A DNA stretch of 64,000 bases from Exophiala sp. HKRS030 (lineage: Eukaryota; Ascomycota; Eurotiomycetes; Chaetothyriales; Herpotrichiellaceae): NCBI GenBank assembly GCA_023897205.1, contig JAHWDD010000006.1:1302001-1366000 (forward strand), written 5' to 3'. Below the pieces are notes generated by a model, which saw only the letters and a program-made list of their open reading frames with translations, did no database searches and had not been told where the DNA came from. Both the position numbers and the translations under genes were made by a program. Within the stretch, counting starts at the first letter, position 1. The number at the start of each line of letters is the position of its first letter. Below are positions 22,446 to 33,637 of this stretch, one piece after another.

Positions 22446-23341
22446 GACGGTTTTGCGAAAGCATAGACGACAAGGAAGCAAATTATGACCGGTTGAAGAT
22501 CAATGAAGTTTTGTACTTGTTCACCTTTGCTGACTACTAAACTGGATGGACGTCTGCGGGGGAGAGGAGGGTATGTAAAGCAGCACAAAGTCTTTGTACT
22601 ACCCCAGTCAGGGCATCGTTTTAGTTAATGTAATCTCGAAGTCTGTAGTTCTGATTGTATCTGGTGACTGTGACATAAGGTTGAGACCAATTCTACACCC
22701 AAGGCTGCCGAAGTGGAAGTTGAATCTTTGGAGCACTCGGTATGTTCGGCAGACGCTGTTTGCAGTCTGGAGTTGGCTGGGTTGTGCCAGTGGGGACATC
22801 CTGACGCTACTCACATTTCCGTCGCCTCTTCCTCGTTTGGAGCAATCAGATCAGATGGAAGTGTCGAGACAGTCACCCGATAAGAGCGGCAGAATGTAAT
22901 TAGTGGCCATCCTCGGGTCGTTATGCTTCGGCAGCATGTATAGCCTCGGCCAACAGGTAAACGAGGAGGGATGGATTGATGGTTTTCGACAACCTACATC
23001 GTGCAGCTTGACAAGTACGTATAATTATGTGAGAAAAGAGATAGAGAAGAATCTCTTATTACTTCAATAAAACGGAAGTGTAAGATGACGCGATAGGATA
23101 AGACAGACCAAGTAGGACAGCATAGGGAGTAGTGGGAGATACAAGAAGGAGGTTAAGCCTCGCCGAGTATAACCTTTCCATTACGTGGGATGCACCAGCA
23201 ATAAATTATTGGCCCCCTTTCGTGTAATGTTCTTTTGGTTTTGAGAAGATTCTTTGGCCTGTATCATTCGAGCCTCGACCCCTTCTGACTTGAACAATCA
23301 TCAATCCAACTACACGACCCATAAGCCACACAGTTTCGACA
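22446..23341. promoter_or_regulatory. divergent promoter, monooxygenase / aldehyde dehydrogenase
   Basis: Bidirectional 896-bp region. No repeat stands out. Short ORFs inside it look spurious. Confidence 0.4.
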
Positions 23342-24997
23342 ATGCCTTCCAACGGGTACAAACCCATATCCTTCTCGACTTTCGCAAATATAGTGGACGG
23401 TCAGCCGCGAAAGTCAAGCAAAAGTACTTTTGGCGTTGATCCCACGACCAAGCAGCATCTCTGGGAAGTGCCCATAGCCTCGGCCAGCGATGTGGACGAT
23501 GCGGTTGTTGCTGCTCATCGAGCGTTCACCGATTGGAAGTTGACCCCTTGGCAAGAAAGGACCGAGTACTTGACCCAGTTCAAAGATGCCATCAAGGCTC
23601 ACGAAGAGGATCTCATTACCCTATTGTGCAGAGAAACCGGCAAGCCTCGAGGGGCGGCCCAGAGGGAAGTCCAAAACTGTCAAATGTTCGCCGACTGGCA
23701 CATCAATCTCCCGGAGCCCAAGGGCGACGAGTATGATCTCGCCGACCGGAAAATCATCCACAGATGTGTCCCTCTCGGTGTGTGTGCGGCCATCTGTCCC
23801 TGGAATTTCCCCGTATTGCTCAGCCTGGGCAAGGTTTTGCCGGCACTTTTGATGGGCAATGCGATCATTGTGAAGCCAAGTCCATTCACCCCGTGAGTGA
23901 TTTACAAATTCTCCCCTTTATGGTGATTATGCAAATGCATATGACAAGGTAATCTATCTGACTAACAGACGTCCACTATATGTAACAGTTATACAACCCT
24001 AAAAATGGTCGAGATTGCGAATCTGGTCTTCCCACCGGGACTCGTTCAAGGTCTTGCCGGCGATGAGGCTCTGGGTCCAGCTCTCGTTGAGCATCCTGAC
24101 ATTCAGAAAATCAGTTTCACTGGATCGACGACTGCAGGAAAGAAAGTTATGGCTGCGGCGGCCAAGACGCTGAAGCGTGTGACCCTCGAAATGGGCGGGA
24201 ATGACCCTGCTATCGTCCTGCCAGACGCGGATATCGAGAAAGCGGCTTTTGTGATCGCCAGGGTATGGAAACCATTCTTTTTGCTATTGTTCAATTTGTT
24301 TGGACCTCTGCCCGTTATTTCCGGAAGTCGAAAAAAAGAATCAAGGCTAATCTTCCATAAATTTAATGGGCAAAAATAGGGCGCTTTCGCCAACTCGGGT
24401 CAAGTTTGTATCGCATGCAAACGGATCTATGCACACTCCTCGATTTACCAGCCGTTTCTGGAAGCCTTGGTCCAAGCGACCAAGTCTTTCACGGTCGATC
24501 CAACCCGGGAGGAAGGCCTTCTAATCGGCCCTGTGCAGAACACGATGCAGTATGAAAAGGTCAAGACGTTTTTTGAAGACTCCAAGGAAAAGTCGTACAA
24601 GTTCGCCTACGGCTCCGACGCGGTTCCAGAGAGTGCAGGAGGCTATATTATCCGTCCTGCGATCCTCGACAACCCTCCCGATAACAGTAAGATTGTGTCC
24701 GAGGAGCCCTTCGGACCTATAGTGCCGGTTCAACGATACGAGACGGTGGACGAGGTCGTCCGCCGGGCGAATGCGTCTGAGGCCGGTTTGGGGGCCACCG
24801 TGTTCGGCTCCGACCCTCGAGTGCTGAGCCAGGTGGCCAGCCAACTCGAGAGTGGCATGGTGTGGATCAATGGGCCTCCCGAGGCGAAGCCAGAAGCCCA
24901 GTTCGGTGGTGTAAAGCAGTCTGGGATCGGCACCGAGTTTGGCACCCTGGGTGTGCTGGCATACTGCAATGTGAAGACTATTACCACGTACAAATAG
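23342..24997 (+). CDS. NAD(P)-dependent aldehyde dehydrogenase
   Basis: Oxidises an aldehyde to the acid. Exons 23342-23892, 23989-24262 and 24380-24997 give 480 residues, a normal ALDH length. Seen: PLGVCAAICPWNFPVLL, KPSPFTPYTTLK (restored at the first splice), FTGSTTAGKKV, catalytic Glu251 in LEMGGNDP, nucleophile Cys285 in NSGQVCIACKR (the usual form is CIAGKR), EEPFGPIVPV and the end FGGVKQSGIGTEFG. It is divergent from the monooxygenase. Together with the ADHs it would complete alcohol to acid oxidation in the block. Confidence 0.94.
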
Positions 24998-26818
24998 ATG
25001 GCTAGCAGCGGCGGACGGACTGTACATATCCCGGACGATGGGGTGCGTTCAGACTTCAAGGGTGGGTTATGATAAAAAAGACATCTGCAAAAATCTCACC
25101 ATGTGTCTGTCCAGTGTTGCTGTATATTTCCCTTTGGGAATTCCCTATGGATACCAAAAGTCTCCGTAGCTCGCACGTATCTTCAATAGATTGTCGGGAT
25201 AATAGAGATGGGCGACCCATCGAGAGACCCGATTCCCCTAGTTTTTCTCAGTATGGAGTCATGCATCCATGATATCGCTTAATACAATCATATACATATG
25301 AATCTGGTATCGCGGCACGAGGCTGCGTTCGAACGCGGCAGAATTCTTGTCGGATTTGGCAAGGCAGAAGAACAATTTGCCAGCATATGCCGACGTGCCG
25401 TGAGCCTAGCTAGAGAGAAAGAGAGAGGGAACAGATCCTGTATCAGCCAAGTTTAATATTCTGGAGGGCGAGCCACAGACGCAGATCATGCGTTTATGCG
25501 GTCTCGGTAGGTCAAGTGAAGCGAGGTTCAACTCCGGATCTGCAATTGCTGAAACCGCATTTCTTGGGTATCTCCCAAGCCATGGTGAGAAAGTTGGACA
25601 ACAAATCCTCCAGCACAACAGTTTGCTGTTTACTAGTACCACGGTTCTAGAAAGAGAGTGTGGAAATCTAACCAAGAAGAAAGAAAAGTCTCGTGACCTC
25701 TACTATCGATCCTACAATAGCTGATCCTCAAAATAGCACGTGGAGCATCAGTAGACGTTCATGGAAAGAGCACAATCTCTCCAACTAAGGCCAGGAGACT
25801 GAGACTGGCGCCCCAAGGAGCTCAACCTCGCCTCAGCAGGAGAGCAAGGACATCTCCCGACACTTTCGCCAAAATTTTACTTATTCGTGGGAATAAATCG
25901 CCCCGTTGCAAAAGTCGGCGCCGGGGATCCGAACCTGTTAAATTCCAAGCTCCACCAAAAGCCATGCTTCTGCTGGGCGACGTTCCAGAGTTTGGAATGC
26001 CGTAAACCGTCAACAATCGACCTTTGCGATGTCTAGCCAAGAGCCATGCTGGCCACGCCGACAACTCGCTCGCGGGACATGAAGTCCCTTGCAACGAGAG
26101 GGAGACCATTCGACTAGTCAATGCGAAGCCCTCCCACCTGCCAGCCCTTGGAGCGCCAACAACGCTCTTTTCGAACACGTATTTGGAATACTGCCGGCTC
26201 TGCAGGAAAGAACAGGATTCCATGGTTGAGCTCTCCCTTAACCATATCCTTTTGCCTCTGGTCCCAGATAATGGCGAGAACCAGATTATCCATCCGATCA
26301 GGACCAGCCGGATACCAATGAGGACTCCGACCGTGAGTCTTCGGACGGTTGACGGATTCTCACAAGTCAAAAAGATATCACTGAGTGCAGGACCTGCTGT
26401 GAGGATGCGTTGGCCAAGGCTGAGCAACGGCAAGTGCGTATCACGCCAGCAGAGGGAATGCAAGGCTCGGTAGCCGGTTTGTTGAGAGGCCGCTGTCAAC
26501 CTAGACTTGACATTTTGTTCTACTTTGAAGGACCATCTTCAAGTGACCTCGCCGTGGGGAATGGAGCTGCAGTATGACATCGCGTTTCGCGATATGAGGC
26601 CGTCATCTAACGAGAAGACATTGAACGGCATTCTGCAAGCCTGCAAGCCTCCAAGCCTCCAAGCCTCCGACCAGAGATCGAAATCCATCGGTTAACTGTC
26701 CGGGTTGATACCTGGATGTGGCCAGCACATTGTCTGAGCCTGGTGATAGGTTATGTTTCCAGGTAGATGAAGAAGCAGGAGTATGCGTCCGGGTCTGCCA
26801 AACATCGTAATGAAACTG
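24998..26818. other. intergenic with possible decayed sequence
   Basis: A 1.8-kb spacer between the ALDH and the regulator, convergent. Overlapping opposite-strand ORFs (25822-26499 minus, 26024-26473 plus) have no motifs I recognise, and other frames are broken by stops. It may be an old gene remnant. It also contains a perfect 12-bp palindrome at 25325-25336 and four 8-bp repeats at 26635-26666. Confidence 0.35.
26635..26666. repeat. 8-bp tandem repeat (SCAAGCCT)x4
   Basis: Four head-to-tail copies of GCAAGCCT/CCAAGCCT, the last two identical. Noncoding microsatellite beyond the 3' end of the regulator gene. Confidence 0.8.
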
Positions 26819-29047
26819 CTACGATAACAATTCCAAGTTCATCGAGGGCTCAGGGTTGAATATATCGTTCGTGTCAAAAATTGAGGGATTATTCGAGTCG
26901 GCGAATTCATCAAACACCCAGCTAATGTCGACATCTAGATGGTGTTGATATTCCACTTCATCCAGGACGAATGCTGAGTGGGTGTATTGCTGTCCCAACA
27001 TCTTCAACCGTGGGGCAAGTGACTGGGGAAATGGGAACAGGTCATGGACCATATGCACTGGAACCGCGGAGGCTGAATGACGCGAAGTCGGAGGGACACA
27101 ATCTCCGGAGTCCTTTCGCCGCAGCCGCATGATGGTATTTTGGACCACACCAGCGCCGTGCCACTTTTTCCGCAGTATACTCAAAGTGATTTCCAGGATG
27201 TCGAGCTCCTGCCGGGAGATGTCACGTTCTTCTTCAGTCTCACAGCTGGAACCCAGCAACGGCGCCGAAGCAACCATCACGTACCAATTGTGGAAAGCCC
27301 AGAGATGGTTGACGTCGTCGCGGCAGTTCATCTCCTCGTACAACCGCGCAATACAAGACGACGCTACCAGTGCGTGAAAGGAGCCCGTGGAAGTCAGTGA
27401 AACCCTCTCGTATTGATGGCAATAGTTGATGATGGCCACAAAATACAGAATGTGAACTTCGAAAATTTCCCAGCGGTACTTTTTGCGTCCCTCTGGCGAG
27501 TACAAACGGATCTGGGAAGGCAGGCTCTGAATAAAATCCTGGAGGGATTCGAGAATGCTTTGACTCTGGCAATTTCAGACTTTCGTCAGCCTCGAATGCT
27601 CACATACGGCAGATTTTGGTCCCCAAGACGTGTTGGACTGTGAGTGAAGTTTGGTCGACGAGGCGACGGAAGAAAAGGGGTCTTAGGAAGGGACGGGATT
27701 GAGGAGAGGGACAATCGATGATTTACACGCGTACCTCGAGTGGGAGAGCCTCGGGAGTCAAACTCGCCAAGTCGTGAGTTTTGTGAAGAATCAATGAAAG
27801 CTTTACCAAAGACATGTTGATGACACACTTCATATCGGTGTTAGGATAGTCAGCCAACGACAACGGGCTGACTGTGAAGTCTTGTGGTTTAACGAGACAG
27901 GGCCGAACGAAGGCGCAGGCCATCATCTTGTCCACCATCTACGCTCGTTAATGAAACTGCGCCTCGCTTCGACCAGAAGTCAGGGGGATGGGCGATGCTT
28001 ACGAAGATAGTCCACGCTATACGACGTGCAATACCGGATTGTGGTTTCTGGGCGTAAGTGGAATCCTTATGCAAACCCATCTGGAACATGAGGTTTGCAG
28101 CAACGGACAACCAATGCCAGGTGCCATCCAGCGTGAGACCAGTGGGGCCTTTGATATTCCAGATCAGCATGAGGCACAGGACTTTAAGAACAGTGAGGAA
28201 GTTTTGTTCGTGATTGGCGAAGAGGAGGCCTTTGACTCTGGTGTAGTACTGGTCGGCGTCGGACAGCTCAAGTGGTTCGCGGGGTTGTCTTATGACAGCT
28301 CCAACGAGACAGATTCCATACTTCAGCAGTAACGACGACTGCTCTGCCCCGGATAGGTCGCCTGGGTCAAGGACTGGCAAATAAAGGGAGGCGCGATTCT
28401 CATAGTACTCAATCGACGCCTCGAGCATGAAACTGGACGGAAGCTTGTTCGCGCCACTCACTTCGAGCACTCTTTGACCAACCTGGTCAGAGAAACTGGC
28501 GCCAGATAACTCGTCGGCTGAGGACCATAAGCCGGTCAAGAAAGATGAATCGCCAATTACCACTTCGCTTCGTGCGGAAGGTCCCGTTTGAGACAGGTGC
28601 TCCGGACTTGTGACAGGGTCACCATTACGTCTCGATGGCTGAGAGTCGGTGGGTTGACGGGTATCGGAGACGCCAGCTAACGATATGGGTGATACATGAG
28701 ACGGCGTGGGTAGACGTTGGTGGTTTGCAAGATGTTCAGGATTCCGTCTAGCTGCGGCTCGTGGTGCTTGACGAGGTCGGGGTCTGGCCATAAGTTAGTT
28801 TTCCAGGTCGGAATGTGACTCTCGCATGTGACAAGAGGTAGCTGTTTCATACTCGCATAAGACTCCATATACACGACACTGGTGACAAACACCGTCTGAC
28901 GAGGTCATCAAGTCGCATTTGACCTGTTACGTCGTCAATATCGCCGTCGCCCCTGTTAAAATTCAAAGGCATATCTACCTTTCTAGAATGGCAATGCATG
29001 CAAACCAGCCTTGCGCGCTCACGGGCCGACGGCTTCAGTCTCGGCAT
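26819..29047 (-). CDS. Zn2Cys6 transcription factor, likely cluster regulator
   Basis: Sequence-specific nuclear regulator. Exons 28979-29047, 28853-28923, 28003-28783, 27735-27938 and 26819-27565 give 623 residues. The DNA-binding domain appears only after splicing out a 55-nt intron inside it: CMHCHSRK joins VKCDLMTSSDGVCHQCRVYG, giving CX2CX6CX9CX2CX6C at about residues 16-46. The linker then reads PRPRQAPRAAARR. The middle region has YENRASLYLPVLDP and WHWLSVAANLMFQMGLHKD, as in the fungal_trans (Fungal_trans/PF04082) domain. The in-frame codon at 29119 is TTG, so the first ATG at 29047 is used. The fourth intron (169 nt) is the least certain. Its position at the end of the catabolic block suggests pathway control; that is inference. 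Confidence 0.87.
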
Positions 29048-29770
29048 ATTGGCAGCAAGTGCCACAATCTCCGTATCGGGGGATGCAGCGTCGCTCGATA
29101 GATCGTCGCGAGGATTCAAGTGAGACCGAGAGCGAAGCGGACCATGCTGTAGGAATTGTTCATTTGACGTTGTTCGAGTTTGTCAAGAAGTTCCCCGCGG
29201 GGCCGGAATGGAAGATTATTACTCCGTAAATACTGGCTAGTATCCACCAAGGGGGAAGATGATAGTGTTATGAGGCATTCATCGAAGCAGCATTAACATT
29301 TGCATCGGAACTGCATTAAAATCTCCAAACCATGGCTATGGACATCCTCGCTGTACAAAAAATGGACCGGAGCCCTCCAAACTCCGCAAACGCAGCGGAA
29401 AGAGATGACAGTCTCTGAGAAGGAAGCAAGGGATCTTCTCTGCTCGATCCTTCGCCTTCGATAACGCGTATACGAATAGTCCAGAGCCATCGGAGAACCA
29501 AAGACATGCTGCGCAATACAATCCGCAGGAACAGATCTTGCAGGGAAGACTCGGATGTCCAAGTCGAGGTTCACATTCAGATATGCCGAAGGTACCGAGT
29601 CTACCGATCCAATTACAGCTTGTACGAAGGATAACGCGGCAGTCAGTATCACTCAATTTCGTAACCACTATTGACTTGGGGCTGGGGTTGATTCAAGCAA
29701 AGCAAGATGATCTACAAACCCTGCGACATATCACGGCGATGTCACGGCCAGACTTCCTTCCCCATCGAAA
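29048..29770. other. intergenic, regulator promoter
   Basis: Upstream of the Zn2Cys6 gene and downstream of ZNG1. Short ORFs (for example 29293-29652) have no recognisable domain. It marks the right border of the catabolic block. Confidence 0.35.
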
Positions 29771-32015
29771 TCAATGCTGGTGCTGCCGACCGGATTGATG
29801 AGGATGCTGATGTACATGCCCTTCTTGCTCGTCCTCAGCATGTACATACTCAGGCCAATCTTCGAATCCATCTATTGAGGTGATGCTTGTATCAGAAGAA
29901 TGTTCGCAAAAGTAACACCAGAGTATCTGTGCTAACGGATCGGATCAACAACTCTACTCACCGTCAAACAACTGCGCCAGTCTCTCGTTTGCTGTTTCCA
30001 TATCCTTGGACGATCTCATGATCTTCTCCCATTTTTTCATCTCACGATCCGTTAGCAGGCAGCGATCGAACTCGCTCTTGAGACCGTTATGATCGAGTTT
30101 CTCGCCGATGAAGACAATTTCTTGCCTTCGGTCGCCCCATGGTTCCTCGAAGTCAGCTTCGATGCTAGCGCGTGTGTCCGCATCGAGAGGCCATTCAGCT
30201 TGAGTGAACGTCAATTTGGATACACCGTATCTTGGGAGCGCAAGGAGCTGTACCTTCGTCAATCATACAAAACCACGGGCCTCCACCTTGCAAGGTCAGC
30301 ATGGTACCAGCCTGACTCCATTCACCATGTAAACTTGGGCGAGTGGCAAGCCAGAAGAAACCTTTCGAACGCAGGAGACCGGAGAAGATAGGATTTGTCT
30401 TCTTGTTCTGGGCGACCACCTGCAAGGATTGACCAATAGGTTAGTCGGGAATGCACTGACTTTGTTCCGAACTCTCAAAGAAGTCCAGTCTCCTGGTTTT
30501 GTATTGCACAAGCACGACCAAGAACCGCTGGTTGATAGCTGAGAATCGGAAAGTTAAAGCACTTACCTCCGGTTCAATGGACTGGGAGAAATCATCCTCT
30601 TCCTCCACCTGGTCACTGACATCGGAGAGCATGTCTTCGTCCTCAGCCTCGCTGTTGGTGGACGCATCATTGCCACCACCGCTCCCGGGAGAATCCTCGC
30701 TGTCATCGCCTTCTACGCCCATACCATCTTTGGCATCGTCCTCTTCTTGATCTTGTATCTGCCCCTCCATGATGACAAACTTATCGTGGATCAATTTGTA
30801 CAGGCGCCTTGGACTGAACGGCCGCCGGGCTCGGTATATAAAGCTCGATATGCCGTATCTGCCAGGCTATTATTAGAACACCAAATTGTTTACGACAGTT
30901 CTTTATTTTGCTCACTCTTCTGTCTCTGGCTTCGGACCGATCTTGATCTGGCCATTAACCTCTCGTTTGGCGAGGTCGTGCAGGCTCTGGAGCCAGCCCA
31001 TGCTAGTGGCAGCCTTCTCAAAAGAGAACTTCTTGGTGCCGATAATATCTTGCACATTGACTTTCGCATAGTTGGCTTCTAAAACTTTGGCTGCAGGGTT
31101 GAGCTGTTGAATTATGCTTCGGATGCGAGACCTTGCTGCCTCGTTGACGCTGTTGGCTTTGTTGATGATGATGGTATTGGAGAATTCTCTGTAGGGAGCG
31201 GGCTGATGTTACCAGTGCCTTCTCTCACAGGTAAGAATCTGTTGCATAGAATAGGTCGCTTACATTTGGTCCACCATCAAATCAGTTACGGTGCGTTCAT
31301 CCTCAGGGTCAACGCCGTCCTTCCCCCACCGGTCCGTGATGAAGTCGGTCGTAGAGAAGTTGTCGAAGAAGTTGAAAGCGTCAACTACAGTGATCAGGGT
31401 GTCCAGTTTGACGATACTTTGCAGACCTCCAAGTTGTGCTCTAAATTCATCCCGTCAGTCTGTGTTAGGTGACTCTTCGCCGAGGCGGAAGGCCTCGGGA
31501 CTCAGGGTCGAGTCAGGAACATACATTTCCTTCAAGAGTCTCTCGTCTTCCTGCTGGTCCAGCATCAAGCCCTCGTTGGCGGCATCAATCATGGCCTGAG
31601 CAAATTCCTCGGTAAATGTCTCCGCAACCTGCATAGGTTCGCTGATCCCGGTACTCTCAATCAGTATGTATTCGCACATCCCATTGCGTGCGAGCCTTGC
31701 GAGCTCTTCAAGGAGATCACCGCGTAGTGTGCAGCAGATACAGCCATTCTCCATCTGGATTAAGCGTTCCTGCGTCTGTGATACGACGTGACGTTTGATC
31801 AAGGATGCATCGATGTTGAGGGCAGCCATGTCATTGACGATAACAGCGATGCGTACGGCGTGTTGATCGGATGTCAGGACATGCTTTAGGAGTGTTGTCT
31901 TCCCGCTGCCTAGGAAGCCAGACAAAAGTGTCACAGGAATGGGATTGCGAGAAACTCGGTCTGATGTTGTGGCCATGTCTGCATTCCTGTACATCTTGCG
32001 GGTCTTTACTGCCAT
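29771..32015 (-). CDS. ZNG1/CobW-type GTPase zinc chaperone
   Basis: G3E-family GTPase that hands zinc to client enzymes (methionine aminopeptidase in the ZNG1 group). Seven exons: 31525-32015, 31264-31440, 30916-31188, 30567-30858, 30254-30419, 29962-30198 and 29771-29871, total 578 residues. Seen: Walker [11 protein letters not shown] (33-42), CxCC metal motif in NGCICCTL (C92, C94, C95), [33 protein letters not shown], then a CobW C-terminal domain with FWLATRP and [15 protein letters not shown]. The last exon encodes [13 protein letters not shown] and a His-rich tail. A long acidic insert (EEEDD type) interrupts the C-terminal domain. The donor at 30253 was preferred over 30268 because it keeps the spacing before EWP. 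An 84-nt intron containing TGA separates exons 1 and 2. Confidence 0.9.
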
Positions 32016-32778
32016 GCTTCAGTTGGGAGGAAATACCAGCGCTCTATAGATAGCTTCCACACGAGCAAGTGAGAGGAAGGGAGAAAGGGAAAGCAGAGAA
32101 CCATTAGGCACCTCCCACTTTAAGTACAATATAGATACAATTGCAAATGTCCCGTACTTGGTTGGGTGCCCATGCTTGCCGCGCGGGCTTTTGGCAGATC
32201 GAGGACCTTAAGCAGAGTAGACGAGATGCCCCATTGGCGGAACTACCGTCAAGTGACTGAGAGTCAGCAGAGCTTCCAAGTCGAGTACTGTTTCGACTCC
32301 CAATGTTGTACAAGTTGTCGCGCATCTTGCTAGTAGTGGTATCTCTCACGCTGAGAATAGATATAAGCGAATCACGAAGCATGAGTCAACCATTCCAAAC
32401 TCTCAGATCATGACACATATCCACGTCTCTGGATTTTTGACGATGCGATGTGACAATAGTCAACGGGTAGAACACGCCAGAAGAAATACATTACAACAGG
32501 CGCCATTGGGGTTTTCGCATGATGAATGGATACATGAAGCCAGTAACGAGAACTGTGTAGAGGAGCTATTGTGGCGTCAATCAATAGCGCATAGGGCTGT
32601 GGCTTTGGCTGTGGCTGGTGTCGAATAAACGTGACATCGATCTGGCCGTAAATTAACCGCGTCTCTTGGCTTGGCTGCGATTTCATCCTGTGATCCGCTC
32701 CCGCTTTTCTATGGCCTTAACACTTTTCCTGATTCCACCTGTCTTCCTTTCCGTTGCATTCGTGGCCTGGGAAGCAAG
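32016..32778. promoter_or_regulatory. divergent promoter, ZNG1 / AP-1 sigma
   Basis: Both flanking genes start from this 763-bp region. Nothing more specific was recognised. Confidence 0.35.
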
Positions 32779-33637
32779 ATGGCTATCAAGTAAGGGGGGA
32801 CTCTGCTATTTGCTACTGTTGAGAGACTAACATCGTCCAGCTATCTCATCTTGCTGTCTCGACAGGGCAAAGTGGTACGACTATCCTTTCTCTCAGGTCG
32901 CCCACCCTCGAATTTTGACTGACCTCAGACCTGTACAAATAGAGACTTGCAAAATGGTTCACAACCCTTTCTCCCAAAGAAAAGGCCAAAATTATCAAAG
33001 ATGTTTCTCAACTCGTTCTCTCCCGCCGCACACGAATGTGCAATTTTCTTGAGTACAAGGGTGCGGACGTTCATGTTTTGACACTGCCAGTGTTATTCCC
33101 ATCCACGTTGCTCTTCCATTTTTGCATGCATTAGGCTGACACTGCTTGACTTCTACCAGACACGAAAGTTGTCTATCGTCGCTACGCTTCCCTGTTCTTC
33201 ATTGCCGGTTGTGCTTCCACCGACAATGAACTGATCACCCTAGAGATCGTCCATCGATACGTTGAGCAAATGGACAAATACTATGGCAACGTCTGCGAGT
33301 TGGACATTATTTTCAACTTCCAAAAGGCATACTTTATACTTGATGAGCTCCTCCTTGCTGGCGAATTGCAAGAAAGCAGCAAGAAAAATGTTTTAAGATG
33401 CATAAGCCAGGAAGACCAACTCGAAGATATGGAGGTAAGTTGACTCGCTTCCGTCTCCCAGCTTTGAGCGCTCTGTTCGTGCGAACATCCATTCCTATGA
33501 GCGTCACGCCAAGTTTTCAAGCCGTCGATTCAAGATTTTGTTGCCGTACGCCTCCACCCGATGCCTTTGCGTACACTGTGACTGACTGCGGCGCTCCATA
33601 AATTCAGGTTGAAGAAGAGGTCACCAAACTCATGTAG
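32779..33637 (+). CDS. APS1: AP-1 clathrin adaptor small subunit sigma-1
   Basis: Small subunit of the trans-Golgi/endosome clathrin adaptor. Exons 32779-32789, 32841-32874, 32943-33060, 33160-33434 and 33608-33637 give 155 residues (yeast Aps1 is 156). The first coding exon is only 11 nt (MAI plus two bases) and the last 30 nt, so no single open frame reveals the gene. Spliced motifs: [88 protein letters not shown] and the end VEEEVTKLM. The [10 protein letters not shown] and [13 protein letters not shown] blocks place it in AP-1 rather than AP-2 or AP-3. Confidence 0.95.

Noticed and set aside
25500..25560. tRNA candidate with a B-box-like GGTTCAACTCC
   Set aside because: The flanking T-arm does not pair and no A box or acceptor stem could be drawn.
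25822..26499. 225-codon minus-strand ORF as a real gene
   Set aside because: No motif was recognised, the opposite strand is also open, and protein-like pieces fall in other frames. Kept only as a possible remnant.
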